59,295 nucleotides of DNA, taken from an uncultured Prevotellaceae bacterium (GTDB lineage Bacteria; Bacteroidota; Bacteroidia; Bacteroidales; Bacteroidaceae). Shown here in pieces: positions 18,633 to 28,035 of the stretch (its first letter is position 1; each line of letters opens with the position of its first letter). The translations under genes were made by a program, and so were the position numbers. A model generated the notes under the pieces. That model ran no database searches, was not told where the DNA came from, and worked only from the letters and a program-made list of their open reading frames with translations. The stretch is taken from the NCBI GenBank assembly GCA_902768785.1, contig CACXMM010000014.1, positions 1 to 59,295 on the forward strand, written 5' to 3'.

Positions 18633-19598
18633 ATGAAGGAAGTATCGTTTATCAGACGGCATATCGACAAATGGCGGAATCTGGAGACGGTGGTGGAGAA
18701 CGCTGCCGCTGAGTCACCCGATGTGCTGGCTGATGCCTACACCGATATCACCAGCGACCTGGCCTTCGCACAGACCCATTACCCGCAGTCGCGCATCACC
18801 TTGTACCTGAACAACCTCACCTCAGCACTGCACCATACCATCTACCGGCACAAAAGGGAGAAATGGTCGCGGGTGATCACTTACTGGACAAGGGAGGTGC
18901 CCCAGACGATGTATAACGCGCGAAAGGCACTGCTGTGGTCGTTCCTCATTTTCGTTGCGAGTGTGCTGATAGGCGCTGTGTCGCAGGGGCACGACACCGA
19001 TTTCGTCCGACTCATCTTAGGAAACGGGTATGTGGATATGACGCTGGAGAACATCGAGAACGGGGAGCCGATGGCTGTCTATGACGGTGGTGACGAGGCG
19101 ATGATGTTCTTCGGTATTACGGTCAACAACATCCTTGTGTCGTTCAGGATCTTCGTGATGGGCATCTTCACGAGTATCATGAGTGGCTTGCTGCTGTTCA
19201 TGAACGGTGTGATGCTCGGATCGTTCCAGACCTTCTTCTTCCAGCAGTCGCTGGGGGCGGAGTCGATGCTGGCCATCTGGCTGCATGGAACCTTGGAGAT
19301 CTCGGCAGTCATCGTGGCGGGTGCCGCAGGAATCACCATGGGCAACGGGTGGCTGTTCCCTGGAACCTATTCGCGCCTGACCTCCTTCAAACGGTCTGCC
19401 ATGCAGGGCATGAAGATCGTGGTGGGCACCGTACCCATGTTCATTATCGCCGGTTTCATCGAGGGTTTCATCACCCGTCATACGGAGTGGCCGGATGCTG
19501 TGCGCCTCACCATCATCCTCCTGTCGTTCGCCTTCGTGGTGTTCTACTATATCTATTGGCCCTCGCACCTTCGTCTTATGGTCAAAGTTCAACAATGA
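18633..19598 (+). CDS. Stage II sporulation protein M-family (DUF95) membrane protein
   Basis: A 321-residue membrane protein with a charged cytoplasmic N-terminus (about 1-95) and five to six hydrophobic segments, including FLIFVASVLIGAVSQG, NNILVSFRIFVMGIFTSIMSGLLLFMNG and HGTLEISAVIVAGAAGITMG; the last is the conserved HGxxE patch of the family. In Bacillus, SpoIIM helps cell-wall remodelling during engulfment, but this organism type does not sporulate, so the role must be different. It is the first gene of the MoxR/DUF58 operon; the next gene begins 4 bp after its stop. Confidence 0.88.
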   Translation: MKEVSFIRRHIDKWRNLETVVENAAAESPDVLADAYTDITSDLAFAQTHYPQSRITLYLNNLTSALHHTIYRHKREKWSRVITYWTREVPQTMYNARKALLWSFLIFVASVLIGAVSQGHDTDFVRLILGNGYVDMTLENIENGEPMAVYDGGDEAMMFFGITVNNILVSFRIFVMGIFTSIMSGLLLFMNGVMLGSFQTFFFQQSLGAESMLAIWLHGTLEISAVIVAGAAGITMGNGWLFPGTYSRLTSFKRSAMQGMKIVVGTVPMFIIAGFIEGFITRHTEWPDAVRLTIILLSFAFVVFYYIYWPSHLRLMVKVQQ

Positions 19599-19602
19599 AG
19601 AT

Positions 19603-20559
19603 ATGGATAATCAACAGTTTCAGCGCCCCTTGATACCTTTGTACAAGGTGCGCACGTTTGGAGAGAAGATCAGTGACACGTTCTCGTTTATCAGCGAGAA
19701 TTTCCGTACACTGCTCAAGTATATTACCTACTTCCTGTTGCCGCTGTGCCTCTTCCAGGCCTTGGCGTTCAACGGACTGATGGGCGACTATTTTTCGGCC
19801 ATCGCGCAGATGGTGGGGGAGGGAAGTGATGTAGGAAGCGACATGCCCTTCTCATCGATGAGCAGTCTGATAGCCTATGCACTGGCCACCGCCATTTTCT
19901 ACGCGGTGGGATCGGTGCTGCTGCTCAGTGTGCTCTATACCCTGATGCGCCTGTATGAGCAGCGTGACAACCGTCTGAAGGATGTGCTGTACAGTGAGGT
20001 GTGGCCATTGCTGAAATGGAACATGAAACGTGCTGCCGTACTGGTCTTGGCCGGTATCCTGCTGGGTGTGGTGGTCATTGCCCTCGTGGTACTGCTGGCC
20101 CTGGTGTCACCGGTTCTCCTTGTGGTGGGCTATCTCCTGGCCCTGATGGCGCTCCTGCCCTTATCCCTGGCAGCACCCGTGTATCTCTTTGAGGAGTTGA
20201 ACGTGATCGATGCCTTCGTGAAGGCGTTCCGTCTGGGATTCAAGACCTGGGGCGGCATCTTTGCCGTATTCTTCGTACTCACCCTGATTGCCAGTGTACT
20301 GCAGATGATCACGCTGCTGCCGTGGGAGTTCGCGATGGTCTTCAAAGGCATATTCTCGATGCAGAACGCGGAGGAGAGCATCACGTCGACGGTGGGCTAC
20401 AGCTTCCTGACGTATATCCTGGGAGTGATCCAGTGCCTGGGTGCCTACCTCACCTACACGATCCTCTTCGTGGGTAACGCCTATCAATACGGACATGCCA
20501 GTGAGAAAATCGACCACGTGACGGTGCAGGACGATATCGAGCACTTCGAGACCCTCTAA
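19603..20559 (+). CDS. Multi-pass membrane protein of the MoxR/DUF58 operon
   Basis: A 318-residue protein of unknown function. The start at 19603 (MDNQQFQRPLIPLYKVRTFGEKISD) is chosen because it follows the preceding stop by 4 bp; a start at 19495 would overlap spoIIM by 100 bp. After a soluble N-terminus of about 35 residues there are five to six hydrophobic helices, among them a long AAVLVLAGILLGVVVIALVV stretch and one near residue 225 (GGIFAVFFVLTLIASVL). No catalytic motif is visible. Its fixed place between SpoIIM and DUF4129 genes implies a structural part in the same envelope complex. Confidence 0.8.
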   Translation: MDNQQFQRPLIPLYKVRTFGEKISDTFSFISENFRTLLKYITYFLLPLCLFQALAFNGLMGDYFSAIAQMVGEGSDVGSDMPFSSMSSLIAYALATAIFYAVGSVLLLSVLYTLMRLYEQRDNRLKDVLYSEVWPLLKWNMKRAAVLVLAGILLGVVVIALVVLLALVSPVLLVVGYLLALMALLPLSLAAPVYLFEELNVIDAFVKAFRLGFKTWGGIFAVFFVLTLIASVLQMITLLPWEFAMVFKGIFSMQNAEESITSTVGYSFLTYILGVIQCLGAYLTYTILFVGNAYQYGHASEKIDHVTVQDDIEHFETL

Positions 20560-20593
20560 TCCCTCATCCCTCATCCTTCATCCCTCATCCCTC
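20559..20593. repeat. 7-bp tandem repeat abutting a start codon
   Basis: Five copies of ATCCCTC (one with a C-to-T change) fill the whole gap between the previous stop and the next ATG; that ATG is in register with the repeat. Confidence 0.9.
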
Positions 20594-21211
20594 ATGTCCG
20601 ACACCCTCTCCTGCGATACCCTCCAGCTTTCCCTTTGGCGGAGCGACGGTGCTTACGACTATGGTCGTGAGCTGGTGGCTCCGCGGGTGAACCTGATGGA
20701 ATGGCTGTTGCAGCAGATTAATGATTTCTTGAACAGTCTCTTTGGTGAGGTGATGGGTTCTCGTCTCACCCTGCCCCTGATCGTCATGGCAGGAGTGGCA
20801 CTGATCGGTCTGATCGTGTGGTATCTCTATCGTACCCATCCAGGCTTCTTCACCAAGAGTGGACGGCAGACCGATGAGATGGAGGGAGAGGAGACGATCT
20901 ATGGCATCGACTTCGAAGGGGAGATCGCACGGGCGGTGGCGAAGGACAATTATACGGCAGCCGTGCGCTGGGTTTATCTGCAAACCTTGCGACAGCTGAG
21001 TGACACAGGACGCATCGACTGGCAGCTATACAAGACACCCACACAGTATGTGTATGAATGCAGACATCCCGCCTTCCGTGAACTCACGAACCATTTCCTG
21101 CGTGTGCGCTATGGGAACTTCGAGGCGGATGAGTCATTGTATCACCGGCTCTGCGACCTGCAGCATGAGGTGACAGGACGTGACAGCAGAGAGAAAGGAG
21201 GGGAGGTATGA
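20594..21211 (+). CDS. DUF4129-type membrane protein
   Basis: A 205-residue protein with one clear membrane segment (LPLIVMAGVALIGLIVWYLY, about 57-76). A cytoplasmic C-terminal domain follows, with the DUF4129-like patch YTAAVRWVYLQTLRQLSDTG, then WQLYKTPTQYVYE and FRELTNHFLRVRYG. The domain often occurs at the end of transglutaminase-like membrane proteins and in MoxR/DUF58 loci; here it stands alone. The last 4 bp overlap the DUF4350 gene (ATGA-type), which implies translational coupling. The biochemical role is unknown. Confidence 0.8.
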   Translation: MSDTLSCDTLQLSLWRSDGAYDYGRELVAPRVNLMEWLLQQINDFLNSLFGEVMGSRLTLPLIVMAGVALIGLIVWYLYRTHPGFFTKSGRQTDEMEGEETIYGIDFEGEIARAVAKDNYTAAVRWVYLQTLRQLSDTGRIDWQLYKTPTQYVYECRHPAFRELTNHFLRVRYGNFEADESLYHRLCDLQHEVTGRDSREKGGEV

Positions 21212-22455
21212 GGTTCAATCGCTGGTTCATCACCTTTGTGGTGGTATTCCTCGCCCTGGTGTTTGTGATGGAGTACCAAATGCCGCGACGGTTCACGTGG
21301 AATCCCTCGTTCAGTCATATCGACAAACAGCCCTTTGGCTGTTATGTCTTCGACAGTGTACTGTCGGCATCGTTGTCAGACGGCTATGAGGTGACGAAAA
21401 ATACACTTTATCAGCTGCGGGGGGAACATCGTCGGATGGGTGTCCTGGTGGTGGCAGAGTATCTGTATAACATGAGTGAGACGGACGTGGACAACTTACT
21501 CGCCATGGCAGCAGAAGGCAGTAAGATCCTGCTGGTGAGCGGAGGCATGCCCAGTTGTCTGAGTGACACCCTTCACTTCGATACGGACGGCTATTATCAT
21601 GAGCTCACTTTACGGGAATATGCGGTGCGCGGACTGACACTCGATACTGTCACATGGGTCGCTGATGCCGTCTATGACAGGAAAGAGTATTATCTCTATC
21701 CCCAGTTGTCGAGTTTCGAGATCCTGTTGGATACAGACTCCGTGAAAGGGAGGATCCTGGCCAAGAACACCTCTCATCAGCATGAGGAGGAGAACGATTC
21801 GGTGTCATACTCCACAGCCGTAGCTATCCCTGTGGGAAAGGGGGAGGTGATCCTCGCCATGACACCGCTGGCTTTCACGAACTACGGTATCCTGGAAGGA
21901 AATATCCACGACTATGTCTTCCGGCTGCTTACCCAGATGAAAGGTCTTCCGATGGTGAGGACGGAGGCTTACACCCCTGCAACGGCACAGGCGGAACAGT
22001 CACCGCTGCGCTATTTCCTCTCACAGCCACCGCTGCGCTGGGCTGTGATCCTGTCATTCCTCACCATTCTTGTCTTCATGATCTTCACCGCGAAACGTCG
22101 TCAGCGGGTAATTCCTGTCGTGGAGGAACCCAAGAACCGCAGTCTGGAATTCGTGAAACTGATCGGTACCCTCTACTACCAGAAAGGGGATTACCGCGAT
22201 CTGGTGATGAAGCAATATGCATACCTGACAGAAACGATCCGCCGCGTGCTGCAAGTTGACCTGAACGATAGGGGGAATGACCTGCGTTCCTTCGCTGTGA
22301 TCTCGGCACAGACGGGGGTAGAGGAGAAGGAGATCGCAGCGCTGGTGGATACCCTCAGACGACTCTCCGACGATGAGGAGAGGACGGTGGATGCCAAAAC
22401 CATGAGGATGCTCGTCGGCAGGATGAGACAGATAAGAGAAACAATCAATGACTAA
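21208..22455 (+). CDS. DUF4350-domain membrane protein
   Basis: A 415-residue protein. An N-terminal membrane anchor (WFITFVVVFLALVFVME) is followed by an extracytoplasmic domain of about 240 residues (VFDSVLSASLSDGYEVTKN, VVAEYLYNMSETDVDNLL, KILLVSGGMP) with the layout of DUF4350/GldG-like Rossmann-type domains. A second membrane helix (WAVILSFLTILVFMIFTAKR) leads to a cytoplasmic helical tail of about 120 residues. It is coupled by 4 bp to DUF4129 and is followed after 3 bp by the MoxR gene. It is possibly a sensor that passes a signal to the ATPase. Confidence 0.83.
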   Translation: MRFNRWFITFVVVFLALVFVMEYQMPRRFTWNPSFSHIDKQPFGCYVFDSVLSASLSDGYEVTKNTLYQLRGEHRRMGVLVVAEYLYNMSETDVDNLLAMAAEGSKILLVSGGMPSCLSDTLHFDTDGYYHELTLREYAVRGLTLDTVTWVADAVYDRKEYYLYPQLSSFEILLDTDSVKGRILAKNTSHQHEEENDSVSYSTAVAIPVGKGEVILAMTPLAFTNYGILEGNIHDYVFRLLTQMKGLPMVRTEAYTPATAQAEQSPLRYFLSQPPLRWAVILSFLTILVFMIFTAKRRQRVIPVVEEPKNRSLEFVKLIGTLYYQKGDYRDLVMKQYAYLTETIRRVLQVDLNDRGNDLRSFAVISAQTGVEEKEIAALVDTLRRLSDDEERTVDAKTMRMLVGRMRQIRETIND

Positions 22456-22458
22456 GAT

Positions 22459-23430
22459 ATGGAAGAGAACAGTACAAGAACCGATGTAACCCGCTTTGCG
22501 GAGAAGGTGCGGATGCTGAAAGAGCAGATCGCACAGGTGGTGGTGGGACAGGAACAGACCGTTGACTTGGTGCTGACGGCCATCCTCGCCAATGGACATG
22601 TGCTCATCGAAGGGGTGCCGGGCGTGGCGAAGACCCTGCTGGCACGTCTCGTTGCCCGACTGATCGATGCTGATTTCAGTAGGGTGCAGTTCACACCCGA
22701 CTTGATGCCGAGTGACGTGCTGGGCACCACGGTGTTTAATATGAAAAGTCAGGAGTTTGACTTCCATCCAGGTCCTGTCTTCGCAGACATCGTCTTGGTG
22801 GATGAAATCAACCGTGCGCCCGCCAAGACACAGGCTGCTCTCTTCGAGGTGATGGAGGAACGACAGGTGACCATCGACGGGGAGAGTCACCGCATGGGCG
22901 AGATCTACACCATCCTGGCCACTCAGAATCCCGTGGAGCAGGAGGGGACGTACAAGCTGCCGGAGGCACAGACCGACCGTTTCATGATGAAGATCACCAT
23001 GGGATATCCTTCCCTCGATGAGGAGGTGGAGATCCTGGCACGCCATCACCAGCATGCTACACTGACGCGTCTGGATATGATCCAACCGGTGATTACCAAG
23101 GAGGAACTGCTGGGGATGCGACAGCAGATTGAACAGGTGTTCGTGGAACCGTCGCTGCTGCGCTATATTGCCACCATCGTACAACAGACACGTACCAGCA
23201 AAGCCGTGTTCTTAGGGGCCTCACCACGTGCCTCAGTGGCCATCCTGCACACGTCCAAAGCTTATGCCCTGATGCAGGGGCGTGACTTCGTGACACCTGA
23301 GGACATCCAGACAGTGGCTCCCTCTGTGCTCCAGCACCGTCTGCTGCTCACCGCTGAGGCGGAAATGGAAGGTCATACCCCCCTGAAAATTGCACAACGG
23401 CTGATTAACAAGGTGGAAGTGCCGAAGTAG
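22459..23430 (+). CDS. MoxR-family AAA+ ATPase
   Basis: A 323-residue chaperone-like ATPase of the MoxR branch. Walker A is GVPGVAKT, Walker B DIVLVDEINRAPAKTQ, sensor 1 LATQNPVEQEGTY, with the Arg-rich ASPRAS at sensor 2. MoxR proteins usually act with von Willebrand A-like partners to mature or remodel other proteins; the DUF58 protein encoded next has such a domain. It is cytoplasmic, with both ends as expected for the family. Confidence 0.94.
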   Translation: MEENSTRTDVTRFAEKVRMLKEQIAQVVVGQEQTVDLVLTAILANGHVLIEGVPGVAKTLLARLVARLIDADFSRVQFTPDLMPSDVLGTTVFNMKSQEFDFHPGPVFADIVLVDEINRAPAKTQAALFEVMEERQVTIDGESHRMGEIYTILATQNPVEQEGTYKLPEAQTDRFMMKITMGYPSLDEEVEILARHHQHATLTRLDMIQPVITKEELLGMRQQIEQVFVEPSLLRYIATIVQQTRTSKAVFLGASPRASVAILHTSKAYALMQGRDFVTPEDIQTVAPSVLQHRLLLTAEAEMEGHTPLKIAQRLINKVEVPK

Positions 23431-23545
23431 GACGGGGGGAAGGAGAAAGGAGGAAGGAGACAGGAGTAAGGAGTAAGGAGAAAGGAGTAATCATAAAGTT
23501 CAAAGTTCAAAGTTCAAAGTTCAAAGCTCAAAGTTCAAAGTAAAA
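23431..23545. repeat. Purine-rich and 7-bp (AAGTTCA) tandem repeats before DUF58 gene
   Basis: First an irregular GGAGTAA/GGAGAAA purine tract, then six copies of AAGTTCA (23496-23537, one changed to AAGCTCA). The repeat runs to the TTG start codon. A similar tract precedes the ATPase gene at 50137. Confidence 0.85.
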
Positions 23546-24859
23546 TTGTATCTCACTCGTAGGTTTTATATTGTGATGACACTCCTGATCCTGCTGATGG
23601 CTGCAGGTTATCTGGTGGCACCGCTGTTCAATATCGGACGGTGGCTGCTGCTGGTGTTCCTGTGTCTGACGATAGCCGAGACGGTAATACTCTATAGCAA
23701 GAAGGGCATGGAAGCCTCACGCCATTGTGCCGACAGGTTCTCGAATGGGGATGAGAACAGGGTGACGATCCACGTGATGAACCATTACGTATTCCCTGTA
23801 CGCATCGAGGTGATTGACGAGGCTCCTGTGGTGTTCCAAAGAAGGGATGTGTGCTTTGAGGAGAAGGTTCCTGTCCATGGCGAACGAACCATCTGCTATT
23901 CCCTGCGGCCTGTCAGCAGGGGCGTCTATTCCTTTGGTGTGATCCGCGTCTTTGCCACCACCGTTCTGGGCTTTGTGCAGCGCCGCTATACCTGTGGAGA
24001 TCCCCAGGATGTGAAGGTGTATCCTTCTTTCATGATGTTACGGCAGTATGAACTGCTGGCTGTCAGCAACCACCTTCGTGAGCGGGGGATCAAACGCATC
24101 AGACAGGTGGGTAACCTCACGGAGTTCGAACAGATCAAGGATTACGTACAAGGTGATGACTACCGTACCATCAACTGGCGGGCAACAGCACGCCGTCATC
24201 AGCTGATGGTGAACGTCTATCAGGATGAGCGCTCGCAACAGGTGTATAACATCATTGACAAAGGACGGACCATGCAGCAGGCTTTCCAGGGGATGACGCT
24301 CCTCGACTATGCCATCAATGCCTCACTGGTGCTTTCGTATGTGGCAGTGAACAAGGAGGACAAGGCGGGACTGATTACCTTCGCCGAAGGCTTCGATACC
24401 TTCGTGCCAGCATCCCGGCATACGGGACATATGCAGACCTTACAGGAAACGCTCTATGCCCAGCAGACAACCTTTGGCGAGACGGATTTCTCCGCACTGA
24501 ACGCGCATGTCAACCAGCATGTCAGCAAACGGAGTCTGCTCGTGCTCTACACACATTTCATGGGGAAGGTGAATCTGGAGCGACAACTTCCCTACCTGCG
24601 ACAGCTGAACAGTCGTCACCGTCTGCTCGTGGTATTCTTCGAGGATGCAGAACTGCACGATTTCATCGACGGTCGGGCAGAGACAACGGAAGAACTGTTC
24701 CAGCATGTCATCGCTGAGAAATTCGCCTATGAGCAACGACTGATCGTCAATACGCTCCGACAATATGGTATCCTGTCACTGCTCACGCAGCCCGACAAAC
24801 TCACGGTAAATGTGGTGAACCGCTATCTGGCTCTTCGTCATGAAAAGCACGTTTTCTAA
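23546..24859 (+). CDS. DUF58-domain protein (vWA-like), partner of MoxR
   Basis: A 437-residue protein with two N-terminal membrane helices (about residues 8-50). The DUF58 hallmark GDDYRTINWRATAR lies near 208-221, followed by a vWA-like domain (NIIDKGRTM, DYAINASLVLSYVAVNKEDKAGLITF). The first conserved residues (YLTRRFYIV) come before the first ATG at 23576, so translation most likely starts at the TTG at 23546, right after the AAGTTCA repeats. It is the last gene of the operon and probably the membrane-bound target or adaptor of the MoxR ATPase. Confidence 0.88.
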   Translation: MYLTRRFYIVMTLLILLMAAGYLVAPLFNIGRWLLLVFLCLTIAETVILYSKKGMEASRHCADRFSNGDENRVTIHVMNHYVFPVRIEVIDEAPVVFQRRDVCFEEKVPVHGERTICYSLRPVSRGVYSFGVIRVFATTVLGFVQRRYTCGDPQDVKVYPSFMMLRQYELLAVSNHLRERGIKRIRQVGNLTEFEQIKDYVQGDDYRTINWRATARRHQLMVNVYQDERSQQVYNIIDKGRTMQQAFQGMTLLDYAINASLVLSYVAVNKEDKAGLITFAEGFDTFVPASRHTGHMQTLQETLYAQQTTFGETDFSALNAHVNQHVSKRSLLVLYTHFMGKVNLERQLPYLRQLNSRHRLLVVFFEDAELHDFIDGRAETTEELFQHVIAEKFAYEQRLIVNTLRQYGILSLLTQPDKLTVNVVNRYLALRHEKHVF

Positions 24860-24988
24860 TCCAAATCGACAAACGACCAGATGAAACACAGGAGCGTGGG
24901 TGACATCCCGTTGCCATCATCATTGACGTTTTTCATGCTTTGGTCGCGTTAAATCGTATTAATAAGGTAAGTTTTTAGTGAAAAGGAT

Positions 24989-25018
24989 TTTGTATGTGGA
25001 TTTTTATTGCTAATTTTG
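24989..25018 (+). promoter_or_regulatory. guaB promoter
   Basis: TTTG at 24989-24992, 18 bp, TAATTTTG at 25011-25018; leader of about 20 nt. No riboswitch-like fold was recognised upstream. Confidence 0.65.
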
Positions 25019-25040
25019 CACGCAATAAATTTTCAAATAG

Positions 25041-26531
<1,491 letters not shown>

Positions 26532-26542
26532 TTTTAATACAA

Positions 26543-28009
26543 ATGTCAAAAATGAATAAGATGCGAGTTAATAAGTTGGAAAGGTATCATGCTTTGCGGG
26601 CTTTATTGTTGCTAGTCTTTTCATCCTTCATGAGTCATGCTGTGGCACAGTCGGATCCTGTCATCATGAATGTAGCAGGAGAGGATGTGCTGCGCTCGGA
26701 GTTCGAGTATTCATACAACAAGAACAACACCGAGGGAGTGATCGACAAAAAGACCGTGGAGGAATATGTCGATTTGTTTGTGAACTACAAACTGAAGGTG
26801 AAAGCCGCCATCGATGCACATCTCGATACACTGACCTCGTTCAAAGATGAGTTTGCCATGTACCGTGATCAGCAAATCCGACCGTCGTTCGTGACCGATG
26901 AGGGTATGCTGCGCGAGGCACGGAAGGTATATGACGATACCAAGGAATCTATTGGTCCGCGAGGACTGATCATGCCCGCTCATATCCTGATGCATGTGGA
27001 GCAACAGGCTCCGGCTTCGGAGATGGAGAAGGCAAAGGTACGCATCGACTCCATCTATGCCGCCTTGAAGAACGGGGCTGATTTCGCCGATTTGGCAAAA
27101 CGGCTCTCGCAGGATCCAGGCTCTGCCAAGGATGGTGGTGTGCTGCCGTGGATAGGTCCTGGTCAGACTGTGAAGGAGTTTGAGGATCAGGCCTACGCCT
27201 TGCAGAAAGGGGAGATGAGTCAGCCGTTCCAGTCACCCTTCGGCTATCATATCATCTTGATGAAAGACCGTAAGCAGTTGGAACCGTTCGACTCACTGAA
27301 AAATGATATCCTCCGTTTCATTGAGGCACGGGGAGGTAAGGAGCGCGTAGCCGATGTGGCGATAAAGGAAACAGCCGAGAAACAAGGCATCACCACGGCA
27401 CAGCTGATGGAGAACCGTGCTGCAGAAATGTCTGCCAACGATATGGATCTGAAGAATCTGATTCGTGAATACCATGATGGCCTGCTGCTCTATGAGATCA
27501 GCAATACCACTGTCTGGGACAAGGCTGCGAAAGATGAACTCGGACTGGCTAACTATTTCTTGAAGAAAAAGAAGAAGTACGACTGGGATCAGCCACGCTA
27601 TAAGGGCATGGTATATCATGTCAAGGAGAAAGGGGATGTGAAGGCTGTCAAGAAAAGTGTGAAAGGCCTGCCGTTCTCACAATGGGCTGACAAACTCCGT
27701 AAGACGTTCAACAACGATTCGATCATCCGCATCCGGGTGGAGAAGGGTATTTTCAAGGCTGGTGACAATGCTTTTATCGATAAGATGGTGTTCAAGAAAG
27801 ATACTACGGTGAATGCTGTCAAAGATTATCCCATTGATGCCGTATATGGTAAGCTTCTGAAGAAAGGTCCCGAGGAGTATCAGGACGTGCGTGGTCTGGT
27901 GGTGGCCGATTATCAGGAGGAACTGGAAAAAGCATGGGTGGAGGAGCTTCGTAAGCGCTATCCCGTGAGAATCAACAAAGAGGTATTGCAGACGGTAAAC
28001 AAGCATTGA
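26543..28009 (+). CDS. Periplasmic parvulin-type peptidyl-prolyl isomerase
   Basis: A 488-residue exported chaperone. The signal peptide (about 18-36, ending SHAVAQ) is preceded by a charged stretch. A SurA-like helical N-domain is followed by one PpiC/parvulin domain (MPAHILMHVEQ, RLSQDPGSAKDGGVLPW, SPFGYHIILM, about residues 145-250) and a long C-terminal helical part. It is first of several genes in a row for outer-membrane protein or LPS assembly. The start MSKMNKM is the first ATG after guaB; a later start (MRVNK) is possible. Confidence 0.9.
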   Translation: MSKMNKMRVNKLERYHALRALLLLVFSSFMSHAVAQSDPVIMNVAGEDVLRSEFEYSYNKNNTEGVIDKKTVEEYVDLFVNYKLKVKAAIDAHLDTLTSFKDEFAMYRDQQIRPSFVTDEGMLREARKVYDDTKESIGPRGLIMPAHILMHVEQQAPASEMEKAKVRIDSIYAALKNGADFADLAKRLSQDPGSAKDGGVLPWIGPGQTVKEFEDQAYALQKGEMSQPFQSPFGYHIILMKDRKQLEPFDSLKNDILRFIEARGGKERVADVAIKETAEKQGITTAQLMENRAAEMSANDMDLKNLIREYHDGLLLYEISNTTVWDKAAKDELGLANYFLKKKKKYDWDQPRYKGMVYHVKEKGDVKAVKKSVKGLPFSQWADKLRKTFNNDSIIRIRVEKGIFKAGDNAFIDKMVFKKDTTVNAVKDYPIDAVYGKLLKKGPEEYQDVRGLVVADYQEELEKAWVEELRKRYPVRINKEVLQTVNKH

Positions 28010-28035
28010 CCGTTTGATCATTAAGGAGAAAGAGA

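Noticed and set aside
22054-23184. Minus-strand frame (376 codons) opposite DUF4350/MoxR genes
   Set aside because: It crosses the junction of two well-supported genes on the other strand and has no recognisable domain.
24860-24988. Guanine-type riboswitch before guaB
   Set aside because: No purine-riboswitch core or paired loops could be recognised, and the mapped promoter leaves only about 20 nt of leader.
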